Shown here piece after piece: positions 11,740 through 23,592 of a DNA stretch of 64,000 nt. Below the pieces are notes generated by a model that saw only the letters and a program-made list of their open reading frames with translations, did not search any database and had not been told where the DNA came from. The position numbers and the translations under genes are program-made. Every line of letters starts with the position of its first letter. Position 1 is the stretch's first letter. The DNA is from Lutjanus erythropterus (Eukaryota; Chordata; Actinopteri; Lutjaniformes; Lutjanidae), in NCBI GenBank assembly GCA_020091685.1, contig CM034599.1:2387641-2451640 (forward strand), in the 5' to 3' direction.

Positions 11740-14700
11740 TGTATTTGCAAGGCAAAAGGAATGATTATGCATACATTTTTCTTAATGAAAGAGGACTTGA
11801 CTTGTACATGTCTGAAGAACACTGATGCTAAAAGGGTATTTTTTAATAAACAACGTTCTTCAGTGGACGGTTATACAACATCCACTATATGTTAATGTTT
11901 ACTGTAAGTACTGATAACTGATTAATTATCATCTGAAATTGGCAATTGCACATTGAGAAATATCTTTGAAATATTGCTCTGCTTCACTGTAACAGGCTGC
12001 GGACCTAAAAATGTAAAATAAAAAGTTTTACTTTCACAAAACACGGTCTGGTAAAGCAAAATCTGTACATATGCAACTAGTAAAAGAAGTTTTATTTAAA
12101 ACTTACAACAAAAACCATACCAAAAACTCATAAGGCACGTTCTTGTCTTTTAAAACAATTAAAATGCCTTCCTCTGGGAGTCAAACACTCCTAAACAAAG
12201 ACTTGATGCTGCACCACATCACAGTTTTGTTTCTCTAAAATGATCATGCCATGACAATCAAAGTGAGAGTGCCTTTGACTTCTTGTGATTTTCAGGTATT
12301 CATATCCAAAGAGCACCTAAAAAAAACATTTTGCTCATATTTCCTGAGATTCAATGAAACCTAGTTCAAATTTGAATGAAAGGTATATTTTAACAATCAC
12401 AAAATCCATATTTCTGCAATATACAACAACAATAAAGTAAAATACTGTGCATTAGGAGTGGGCGGGTTTCACCAGCTGGCCTCAGTTCACAGCCATGTTT
12501 GACGTCTGTTGAGTCTGAGGGATCATGTACTCTGATATGTAATATTAACACTGTTACAAGGCTAAAAATAGAGGATATAATCTTCAGGCTGAGAAGTGAT
12601 CCGGCTCTTTAATTACACACAAAATAAAAGTTTAATCACCAACTTATCAGCGAGGAGGGTCTGAACCGCCCTGTGACCCTGGAGGCATCCGCAGTTAAAA
12701 CCAGCCTGCCTCTCTGTCTGCAGATTCAGAAGAAGAAAGTTCATAAATGTTTTGTGGTTGCGATGTTGAGCTGCAGCCGCGTGTTTTGGATGCTCACGTG
12801 AAGGGAGGAGGAGCGGACATTTCAGCTCAACGCCACCTGCTGGTGAGCTGGATGACAACAGAGGAAGCTGCTGTTGGACGGATGGATGGATGGCTGAGTG
12901 TGGATTGAAAGATTGAAAAATATAGTGAGGATAAAGTGGAAATGTCGAGCAGAGCTGCAGAGAATCTGAAGACACAGTATTCAAACAGTGTTCTTCTCTT
13001 TACTGAGGTGTCTGTGGCCTGAAGATCACAACTTATGACCTCACTAACAACTGAAGAACTGGGGGCAGGTGATTGTTCCTCGCAGGGTTGGAGTAGTACC
13101 AATAATCTGCACTAATATAATCAATAATCATGACGGCTGGCATCTGACCGGCCTCACGCCGTGACATGAATTTTTGGGGGCGCAGCCATGCTGTGAAACT
13201 TTGATGCCTCGCCATGGAACACGTACCATTGTAATGCTAAATTGTGAAGATCTTGACGTATCATCAAACGACGTGGCCATGACGGCACAGCGATGGTCAG
13301 TGTTTTGCCAAAACACAAGAAGCTGCATCAACTTCCGTTTACTTGGTCAAATCTGCCTGAAACTTGATTTGTTCAATAGCAGTCCAGGCCTGATCACATG
13401 ACATGAGTTCTGTGGATGGGAGTGAGACGTGTACTGAGCCGCTGGATGAGAGCAGTGACCGTCACCCTGCAGACCATCACATGAGCAAAATAAAACAAAT
13501 GTCGCCCCGAGAATCGGCTAATAAAAATGATTATGGATTCAGCACATCAACATAGGTGACATTTTTATCAAGTTCGGTCCAACAGTCGCTGCATAAAATG
13601 GTGAACCTCGCAGTGAGTGACAGGCACCTCGCATTTGAAAGAGGTCATGTGACTCCACTAACTTTGAAAATACAACAATTTGAAAATACAACAATTTGAA
13701 AATACAACACTAAAATGTTTGTTGTGTGGTTGTATGAAAGAAGATTAGCTGGGATTACATAAATACATATTGTTAAGGAAAAAATGCACAATATCTTGTA
13801 TTTTAAACAAATGCAGATTAAGTCCAGGACTGCATTTATTAAAGCAGAGATACAAAAAATTTTCTTGCTAACATCATAGATTTGATAGTGTTACATTTAC
13901 TTCCTCCCATAATCATTTTTTTTTCAGTGTGTTATGTGTTTGTCACTTTCTACTTGTAGTTTACTTCACCACATTTCATGGGAAAATTTTATTTTTAAGT
14001 AGGCCTAAATGGAGGCAATAGTGTTATTAACAAATAAAAAATCTTGTATGCATAATACTGTAAGACCTTATAAATTATCATGTTTCATCATAAACTAAAC
14101 TAAGTGCAGCTAAAATGATCAGTTCATTAATTAATCAGAATGATTTGGCATCTACGTTTGTCCTTTTAATTCACAGATAATAACAGAAAGTGATTGTGAA
14201 TATCATGACACTTTTCCTCAGGTATTATCATACCAACGTTTTACACGTGAATGTTCTGTCTTGTTTTTTAGTTTTCTTTGGCTTGTTTTTAAATGTTATC
14301 AGTGGACATCTTTTAGCAAAGAGACCGGTGAAGGATCTTCTTCCTCTGCCACTGTGTGCCACTGCTTTTTTCAACATTCAGACGTGTGCGGATCACTCCG
14401 CCTCTTGGTGCATTACATCACTCTCAAAGACACCTGGACACGCCCAGCTGCAGGTGGATGTTTCAACAGCAGTGGCTGCTCTTGTCAGCATTACTGTGAT
14501 TCTTGTGTTTGCTACACTGATTTAATGAGTAAATAGGAGTTTAAACACTTTATGTAAATTCCTCAAACTCGTTCACAGTATTACTTTATGTAGCTAGTTA
14601 TCTGTCCAGCACCGTCAACAAAGAGTACAGTGTCTTTATAGATACATGAAGTTGTTGTTGTAGAAGTTAGGACTGTGTATTTTCAGAGCTTTTGTTTTCA

Positions 14701-16487
14701 GGGTAACAGGCTGAACTTTACATCAACAGACAAATGACAGAGTTATAAACACCTCATCAACTGACAGCGGAGGACTCGTCCTCGCTTGTTATTGTCAGAA
14801 TGGTGCAGCCAAAAAAATATGCAGAATATTGTCAGACAGTGTGAAATTAGAAAGTAAAATTAGAAATGGATGTTAAGAGGGTAAATATCATTGTCAGCCT
14901 TATGTTTACTGTCAAACTTCAGTTTGATATGCTGGTGGTTTTCTGCATGATGAATCTTAAATTACAGGTTCTGTAGCTCTGCCCTCAACCTGAGAGGAGG
15001 AGCAGGCTGCTGAAATACTGATGACTGTGTTTTTATTTGTGTACAGTGTGTAAAGTTACAGGCTGCAGATCTGTGAGTTACATGAAACAGGAGAGCCGTG
15101 AGAACCAGCACTTCAGAGGATCGCTGTGATGTGGAACAAAGCTGTGTGCTGTACAGTCCTCTCACTGTGAGCTTAAGTTTACATTACATCTATATGAGAA
15201 TATAGAATACATCAGATAAGATAACATAAGATAAGGTAAGAAAATTGCACTTTTTAATCCATTACGTTACTTTGAAACTTTAAGGTACTATTTACTTTGC
15301 AGATTCTGACCTGGCCTGTGGTCGCAGAGTTTGGGAGGTATCTGCCATATAGATGTCTGCCTTCTCTCCAGTATAATTGAAGTAAATGGTGCTTGGTCTG
15401 TAGTGCTCAAAGCACCAAAAAGATGCATTTGAAAAATTAAAAACCAGTGTTTTTCATCTCATTACTCAAAATAATCCACAGACCTTATTGTGAGAGGTTT
15501 CATGTAGGAACACATCACCCAAATACAAATGTGCATGTTTAATAAAAGTTTAATATAATATTATTGTAAAACAATGCATATTTTCAGAATGCTATTCACA
15601 CTGAGACAAAAAAAGTCACTAAATAAAATTTAATATGTTGCAATCATCCCCTGATTGTGTTGCAGCAGTCCTCAGAGTTGGGGTCAGTTGCAACGTCTGA
15701 CTTCTTCCTTTCAAATAAATATTGTAATATTTCACCATCTTTAATTAGTGCAGGTAATAAGCAAACAGAACTAAGTTTAATATGTAAAGTTGGGCCATTC
15801 CCAAACTTAAGAATGCCATGGCACAATTTGAAATCTGTAAATCTCCTGCGGCCCACCTAAACCTTTAATCACAACTCTGATCAACACACGAGACTAATCA
15901 TATCTTATCAATGATGCCATAAAAGATTTGCTACCAAAATGGTGTAATACAAAAACATGAAAGATGTAACAAGACAAAAACGACAAGCCGAAAACAACGT
16001 GAAAGATCAAATGAGACAAGAACAACTTTAAACACATAAGAAGATGAAATCAATGAACAAGACAAAAACAACATAACTCTGTGAGATAAATGAAGAATAA
16101 CACTTTATTTAAATATTTCAGCTTCGTTTTATTAGTTTGGATTAATTTTTAAAAATTAATCATAAACACCTCATGGTCATTTCAAAAAATAAAATTAAAA
16201 CCTAAAAACGTTTATTTTTCATGACCTCTCACTGGTCCAAATAGTTTCTGGGTAACCCAGGGAAATGAAAAGGGGGTTGCAACCGTCCCCTGTCTCCCGT
16301 ATTGTAATTATTTGTCGCCATTCTGGAAATGTGACGAGGTTTACTGTTCTTGTTCTTATTTTGTGATTAAAACTCTAGTATTTGGTTTTATAATTCACTT
16401 CACTGTAGTTTGGCGAGCAGCGGGTTAAACTTTAACTCTCACTGAGCTCGAGGACAGACAGGAGGCGGAAGAGGTGTGTTTTCTTCA

Positions 16488-16523
<36 letters not shown>

Positions 16524-16690
16524 TAGTTGCTACTAAATGGCGAAAACACACTGAGCACAGAGGAGATTAACAGAAGAAAGTGAGGTAAGAGACAGAGCAG
16601 AAAGCTGGATGTTGCTCCTGTGTGAAATCCTGCTGCTGCTCCGCCTCTGATCGTCTGTTCAGTCTGAGACTGAGGAGGAAAACTTCTGCA
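11740..16690. other. tmem233-prkab1 gap
   Basis: About 5 kb with no exon I can support. It holds an echo of the repeat at 919 (about 15300-15510), a direct repeat of AATACAACAATTTGAA near 13670-13705, a GATAAGATAACATAAG block near 15215, and a CA microsatellite at 16489-16520 next to the presumed prkab1 promoter. One open stretch at 14190-14525 is discussed as a doubtful item. Confidence 0.55.
16489..16520. repeat. (CA)n microsatellite near prkab1 promoter
   Basis: Uninterrupted CA repeat of about 16 units, roughly 200-300 bp upstream of the presumed first exon of prkab1. Confidence 0.9.
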
Positions 16691-16699
16691 AAACACGGA

Positions 16700-16802
16700 A
16701 ACTACAACGAGAAAAATCACACGAGACGAAAACCTGAAACTACAAACAGATGTTCGCCAGAGCAGAAAGACTGAGTCCAACAGAAGCTCAGCTCAGATTC
16801 AG
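16700..16802 (+). other. prkab1: Probable untranslated first exon of prkab1
   Basis: A consensus donor (CAG/GTGAGG, intron from 16803) closes a purine-rich stretch, and the next acceptor upstream of the prkab1 ATG is TTTCAG ending at 17705. Its 5' end is not determinable; 16700 is only a rough left limit. No in-frame ATG continues into the coding exon. Confidence 0.45.
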
Positions 16803-17728
16803 GTGAGGTTGTGATTCTCGTACAGTTTTTCTGTGGCACACAAAGTGAAACCTGTGAACGACAATTACCATTTTGTTCCTGTTGCACCAACAAAACATTC
16901 TGCTTAAGTCATTTTGCAAGGAGTCACTTGACATAAGGACCCCTGGTGGTCAGTCCAGGGGCCACTGAAGGGCTCCTGCTGGTCTCAGGACATATGCATG
17001 TTGGTGTTTGTGAATTTAACTTAAGATAATAAGATAAAATACTTCATTCCTGTGGATTAATCAGGCGTCTGTACTTTACTTGAGTGTTTCTTTTTCTGAC
17101 AACTTTATGCTTTTACTCCCAACATTAGAACACAAATGTCTGTCTTCAAAATAGGATGGTTACTTTACTTTTAGTGCATTTGAGGGGAATTATTGATTAT
17201 TTTTATTTGGCATTGTTGCATGTCACCTTCTCAACATCAAGACTGATAAATGGATCAGACAATAACAGAAAAGACCATTTGTTGGTGTCCTCACAGGTGC
17301 AGATAATCCCCAACAGACCCAACAAGATTAAGACAACAGAAACAATGTAAAAGATGTAACAAGACAAAATAGAGGCAACAAGACTAAACCAATGAAACCA
17401 GATGAAAGCAGTGTGACAGGAAGAAAAACACTGAACAAAACAAAAATGCTGTCACAAGATGAAAAAGACGTAAACAAAACTAAAACAATAAAACAGGACT
17501 AAAACAGTGTAAAAGATGTAACAAGATGAAAGTGATGTAACAAGACAAAAACAAGGTAACAGGACTAAAACAATGAAACAAGACTAAATGTAACAAGACA
17601 AAAACAACACAGTGAAAACAGTGATGGACTGCAGAGAAAAGGTTCAGTTATCTTTGCAGGGAAACAGTCGGCAGGAATGTCCATCTTGAATCTTGTGTGT
17701 TTCAGTGTGTGAAGCCACAGCAGCAGTG

Positions 17729-20700
17729 ATGGGGAACAGCAGCAGTGACCGGTCCAGCGGGGGACAAGGGGACAGGGCATACAGAGATGGACAGCAGGGG
17801 GGGAAAGAGGCTCGTTCCAACATCCTGATGGACAGCAGTGAGGACACAGAGCTGTTCCAGAGAGAGGACGCAAAGGTACGACAACACATTTATATCAGGA
17901 CTGAAACCAAACCCATAAGGACCATACGAGTCCTCTGAACGTTGTTGCACATTAATTATTAATTATATATGATTGATGAATTGTAATTAATTTTATAGAT
18001 TTATTTAGACTTAATATCTTTGAGTTGTGGACAGAACAAGACATTTGAGGACGTCGTCCTGAACTTTGTGAGACACTGATTAACATCTTTCATCGTTTTC
18101 TGACATTTTGTGAACCAAATAATTCAACATGATAATGTTACAGGAAATAGTTCTAGAAAAATAGATCCAGAAGAAAAAATGAGTCCCCCGTCTGTAGATA
18201 GACTTGGCATCCTATTAGAGCTGCAACAATTAATTATTTGATGAGTCATTTTGAGTCATTTTTTATTTTAAAAAAAGGTCATGATTCTCTGATTTCAGCT
18301 TATTTAATGTTAATATTTTCTGGGCTCTTTATACCTCTTGGACGATAAACTGAATATCTTGAAATAAGACATTTTGGGACGTCGTCTTTGACTTTTGGGA
18401 AACACTGATCGACATTTTTCATCTTTTTTTTTTTTATTTGACATTTTATGGATCAAACAATATAACCTGGCTGAGCCAACATAAAACAATCACAGTTTTT
18501 TATTTTATTTTATTTTTCATTTTCAAGCCAACACTCATTGAAACAGGCTCTCAGGATGCTGTGAGTACATTTACATCAAGGATTTCCAGCACCTGTAAAC
18601 CACCACTGTTCTTGCACTTTTGTTTTGGATTGTTGGATTTTCATATCTTTGCTTTATGGAGTTAATTTAGAGCTTTAGAACCTTTTTGAGGTCCTTAAAT
18701 TACATTTACATTAACAAACAAACAAACAAACAAACAAAAAAACAGCTCTAAATTAACTCCATAAGAAAAATCAAGCAAGCAAGAATAGTGGTTGAAAGAC
18801 TGTATCTAAAGCCACAGCTTCAGTTCCCAAAATCCACCTGGATCACCTGCGCCTGAACAGACAAAGGTGGGGCGGACCTGACCCGTGCACCAAGTATCCA
18901 AAACATAAACTAACAATAAACAATGCAAACAGTAAACAGCAAATTTACAGTGAACTTAATTCTGGCCGCGACAGCATGCAGAGTTTCTATGTAGTTAGTA
19001 TTTTGTTTTTGTTTGGTTTGTGTCTTGGGTAATGCTGTGGGCAACTGCACTGGGAAAAAAAAAAAATCTTAAAAAGTTTGGTGATCAGACACTGAATTAC
19101 ATTTTTCATCATTTTATGGACCAGACAACTAATCAGATAATCCAGAAAATAATCGACAGACTGATCGACAATGAAAATAATCATTAGTTGCAGCACTAAC
19201 ATGTACAGTATGTACAGTAAATGCATCATTTATCACATCTGTAAGGTGCTGGAAAACCTTGAAAATACACTTTGAAAGTGCTTGACAAATAGCTCCTATA
19301 TAGACCCCCACTCATATTTACTTGACCAACATATTTAGGTAAGAGATTTAGATTAATCCGACTCACCTTAAACTCCAGACAGAAGAAGTAAATATGAAAG
19401 CGTCCAACGATCAGATCAGCATCCTGTAAACATCCTGTACATACATGTCCTGCTCCTCTCAGCTGACTGACCGACACTCAGCGAGTGTTGTGTCGGGTGA
19501 AACCGCTCTCATTACCATGACAACAGTACAGCGATATCCCCCCGTGCTCTGCAGGCTCCACAGGAGATTCAGGAGTTTCTGGCCTGGCAGCAGGACCTGG
19601 AGAGCGACAGCAAGAGTCCGACTCAGCAGGCCAGGCCGACCGTGTTCAGGTGGTCTGGAGCCGCCAAAGAGGTGTTTGTGTCGGGATCTTTTAACAACTG
19701 GGCCACCAAGATCCCCCTCAACAGGAGGTACTGTGTCTCCTTCAGGATGTTAAACAGGACTGGACACGTTCGATGATCTGTGTCGACATCACTCATGTTT
19801 GTCTCTTTAAACGCAGTCAGAAGAACTTTGTGGCCATCGTGGACCTGCCGGAGGGAGAACATCAGTACAAGTTCTGTGTGGACGGACAGTGGATCCTGGA
19901 TCCTACAGGGGTGAGTGGATTCTGCAGAGATTATCTTCCTTTTTAAAATATATCTCCAGTTTACTTCTACTACAGTTCAAGAGAAAAACACAAACATTTT
20001 TCATTTAAAGAAGCTGCTACAGCCAGTGAATATTCTGCTCTGCAGAGGAAAAAGGCTTCAGTGCAGAACTGAGAAAAATGACTTAAAAGTTTTCTTGTTG
20101 AGCCAAATGAGCAGATCAGTGAATATGTGTCAGTTTTATAGCTTTATATCAGGTTATTGTTTCTACGTATTAATCCTGACCTTGCAGAGTTTACCAAAAA
20201 ATATTGGGTCATACCAAAGCAAAAGGCAGAAACTTCCATTTTATCTGATCACTTTAGTTTTAAAAAGCAAAATAATGACAAATATGATCAAATCCTAAAG
20301 CGTGATAATGATTATTCTTTACATTACTGTTATTATCATTATTTATTTACTATTATTATTTACTATTTTATTTATTATTATATTTCAGTATGCTTGTGAT
20401 GTTCCAAGTAATTTTTAAAATCAAATTATTTCAGTGGTTTTGGGATGTTTCTGGGCATTTTAAGATGCTAATATTTATATTATAATGAAATAAAATTAGA
20501 ATTTTAAATATGAAAGGCAATATGCTGCAACAGATGAAACTATTAAATACCATCAAACCTTTTCTGATAAAATATGACACTGATTGATTTATTTTTTAAT
20601 GAGTCTGGGAGCTTTGACTCATATATATATATAGTAGTTTAATGCACATAGTTCACATATTTCTTCATTTTCTTGCAGATATTTTACATGTTAGAATACA

Positions 20701-22138
20701 GGAACTCATGTTACGCTGGTTTGCTGTTTTCTCTGCAGATTTTTGCAGTTTCTGTCATTTCGACCCCCTATTTTCTCCAAAATAAAACACATTTGAGAGA
20801 AAATATTTGTCCACATGACAAAGGATGTCTTTAATGTCACAAAAAAAGATTATAGCAAATTTTTGACAAATTATGTTACTGCCTTTATCCTTTGCAGGGC
20901 AGGGTTGTATTTGGTATAATATTATGATATGTAACTATAATCTGTAGTATTGGAAGAAGTAGAGAGGGAATAAAATAACAGGCAGGGCTGGATTAAACCA
21001 GATCACCCTGAATTGACTGGATGTTGCCATCTTTCTGTTTACACCTGAAACTAACAGTCAAAGAAGTAAACTGGAGTAAACTGGTCGAGGACATACATGG
21101 AGACTCCTCTTTCATTTCTTGTCTTTTCTATTTTCTATTTTCTGTCTTCCTTTAATTTCTTTTGTTCTGTTTGCAGTAAAAATGTATAAATGTGTCAGAA
21201 TAAATGAATCAAGTGATGAATCTGATAACTATATCATGTAAAAATCCTGCAGTAAAGTCATTTAAAAAGTGTCTGTATGATATTTGTGTGTTCGCTCTCT
21301 CTCTCAGGCCGTGATGACGTCTAAGACAGGTACGGTGAATAACGTCATCCAGGTGAAGAGAACTGACTTTGAAGTATTTGATGCCCTCAGGCTCGACTCA
21401 CAGGATTCTGCAGACCTGTCAGGTACCCGCACCTGTACTCAGTCATTAATAACTACATCCAGTCTGGCAGGATATGATTTAAAAAAAAAGTTGAAAGGGT
21501 TAATCAGGTGCAGGAATTCTTTTTAGCTGATTCATTTTGATGGAACACTTTACTAAAATAGTGTGATGCGATTATTCTTTCCCAGACTTGTCCAGTTCTC
21601 CTCCTGGTCCGTACCAGCAGGATGCGTATGTGATCAGATCAGAAGACAAGATCAAGCACCCTCCGTTCTTACCTCCTCACCTGCTGCAGGTGCTGCTCAA
21701 CAAGGACACAGGAATCTCTGTGAGTACACGCTCGATGTTAGCGGGGAACACCTCTCTGTAAAACTGTTACAGCAGCAGGGAATTTAATAAAAGTCGTCCT
21801 CTCTCTGAATCTTCATCAGTGTGACCCGACGCTGCTTCCAGAGCCGAACCATGTGATGCTCAATCACCTGTACGCCCTCTCCATCAAGGTAACACATCAC
21901 CCTGAAATCGTTCATTGATCGTTAATTTTACCAATGATCGATCAATGAAAGAGAGCAAATAGTCCTATCAAAGAAAATTTTGAAAAGTATTAATACCAAC
22001 AGTGTAAACTTCAGCTATAAATCTGATTTGTATCTAAATATTCATCATACTTTCTTTCAGGATGGAGTGATGGTTCTGAGCGCAACACACCGATACAAAA
22101 AGAAGTATGTGACCACTCTCCTCTACAAGCCAATATAA
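17729..22138 (+). CDS. prkab1: AMP-activated protein kinase subunit beta-1
   Basis: Scaffold and glycogen-binding subunit of the AMPK energy sensor. Coding exons are 17729-17875, 19555-19727, 19817-19910, 21308-21422, 21586-21719, 21820-21888 and 22061-22138, giving 269 residues (human 270). MGNSSS at the start supplies the N-myristoylation glycine. The CBM48 glycogen-binding domain spans about residues 77-155, with VFRWSGAAKEV, GSFNNW (Trp98) and QYKFCVDGQW; a Ser at about 107 (NRSQKNF) matches the human Ser108 phosphorylation site. The C-terminal domain that binds alpha and gamma subunits has SSSPPGPY, PPHLLQVLLNKDTGIS, EPNHVMLNHLYALSIKDGVM and ends YVTTLLYKPI. All junction phases agree and nothing is broken. 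These features fit beta-1 better than beta-2. Confidence 0.95.
18220..18465. repeat. GAGCTGCAAC-type dispersed repeat, copy in prkab1 intron 1
   Basis: Starts TTAGAGCTGCAACAATTAA and carries the words ATAAACTGAATATCTT and GACATTTTATGGATCAAACAA. These recur near 19080-19200, 41965-42140, 56014-56272 and 60065-60185. It matches a very common fish interspersed element by memory. This copy has lost its right end. Confidence 0.6.
19035..19205. repeat. GAGCTGCAAC-type dispersed repeat, second copy in prkab1 intron 1
   Basis: Ends ATAATCATTAGTTGCAGCAC, the inverted form of the left terminus of the copy at 18220, and contains ATTTTATGGACCAGACAACT. The pair of partial copies about 0.8 kb apart may be one element split by later insertion. 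Confidence 0.55.
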
Positions 22139-22545
22139 TCCACAGAGCCATGATCCAGACTCTTATTTTGAAATACTAATCATTTGTCTGTTGTTGTACT
22201 CGGCTGCTACTTGGATTGTTTTGTTAAAACTGGAGCTAAATATTTTCCTGATATCGTTTTAAAGTATTTTTCCTATCCTGTTTTTTCTCTCGTTTTTCTC
22301 TTAATTATGTTGATCATGATTTAGTTCAAGTTAAACTTTCTGCACGTTTGTTAGTTTGTGATCCAACCGTAACTACAGCCTGAACTTTAAATGATAATTT
22401 AGTATCAATCAAAAACTCTAAGAAACAGAAGAACAATGAGTGAATATTTTGGATATTTTCATTCGAACCTCACTTGATCTGGTTTTGTCAATAATTTTTT
22501 GATGCCTAAGTGGAAATCTGCCTGGACAAATGATTTTCAGGTTCT

Positions 22546-23248
22546 CTTTAAAGGGATAGTTCAGGCTTTTTGAACTTATCCAAGGTCACTGTGTTACCTA
22601 CAGCAGATGGAGGTTGACTTGGGTTGAACAAAAAAAGTCAGTCTTTATAATGTTAGGTGATGTGCATTAATGTGTATTTATAAATTATATACAATAATTT
22701 AGTAAAAATACTCAGTAGTATTGATGGGAAACCAATTATCACTCTCCAAATCAACCAAACTCCATTGAAAAAATCAGTAATTTTACCTCACAGAACATGG
22801 GAGGTGTTTGTCTACCGCTGCCTTGATTGGTTAGTTTGTTTGTGTTATTGTGTGACTTCAGTGAATCTGAACTAACTATTTAAAACACAGAAGTCACACA
22901 ATAACAAAAAACAAACTAACCAGTCGAGGCAGCGGTAGACGAACACCTCTTATGTTCTGTGAGGTAAAATTGCTGATTTTGTCAATGGACTTTGGCTGGC
23001 TTGGAGAGAGTACTATTTGGCTTATAAAAGAGCAGTTTCTCATCAGAAAAGTCTGTCTGACACCAAGGTAAATCAGTTCTATTCTAAATATAGCCTTCAT
23101 TTAAAGATCTTTTTTGGGTGTCTAAAATATGTCGCTGCTGACCCTGTCCAGAGGGGGCATGTCGACCGCCATCTGCTGTAGCTGCGCCGACTATGAATAA
23201 GTACCTCATTCAATCACACTTTAAATAATCTGAACTATCCCTTTAAGT
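22546..23248. mobile_element. TTAA-flanked foldback element (TTAAAGGGATAG family), copy 2
   Basis: Left end TTAAAGGGATAGTTCAG and right end CTGAACTATCCCTTTAA are perfect 17-bp inverted repeats. The interior contains inverted copies of a CAGAACATG-GAGGTG block (about 22790 and 22930) and the phrase CGACCGCCATCTGCTGTAG. TTAA at both ends would fit a piggyBac-like target site, which is inference. It sits between prkab1 and the minus-strand phospholipase gene and has no coding capacity. Confidence 0.65.
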
Positions 23249-23439
23249 TCTGACCTTGGCTGACTTGCCAAAGCCTGAAGTACAGCTTTAAATAGTGAAG
23301 TGATCTGTGACTGGGAACATATCAAAATGTACTGGTGAGATAAGCACAGCTGTAACCTCTGAAGCTCTGCAGACGTGAGCAAACAGACACGAGGACACAG
23401 AGAGGTGGAAGCCTCACAATGAGAGTCTCACTTTCCTGT

Positions 23440-23445
23440 TTTATT
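23440..23445 (-). other. Poly(A) signal of the minus-strand phospholipase A2 gene
   Basis: TTTATT on the plus strand, AATAAA on the minus strand, about 150 bp past the stop codon at 23593-23595. Confidence 0.5.
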
Positions 23446-23592
23446 CCAATGATTCCTTTTTTTTTTTTTTTTTGACAAAATCAAACTTCTTTTAATCTGT
23501 TTGTGTTTCAAAATTAAACAGAAATTAAACTTTGACAAGAAAACATGTTAGAAATCATCATTCTCTGGTGTGTTTTCTGCTGGTTGTATAAC

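Noticed and set aside
12613-13401. Overlapping minus- and plus-strand frames of 60-120 codons.
   Set aside because: No family resemblance and conflicting frames; the DNA looks repeat-derived (GATCTTGACGTATCATCAAACG).
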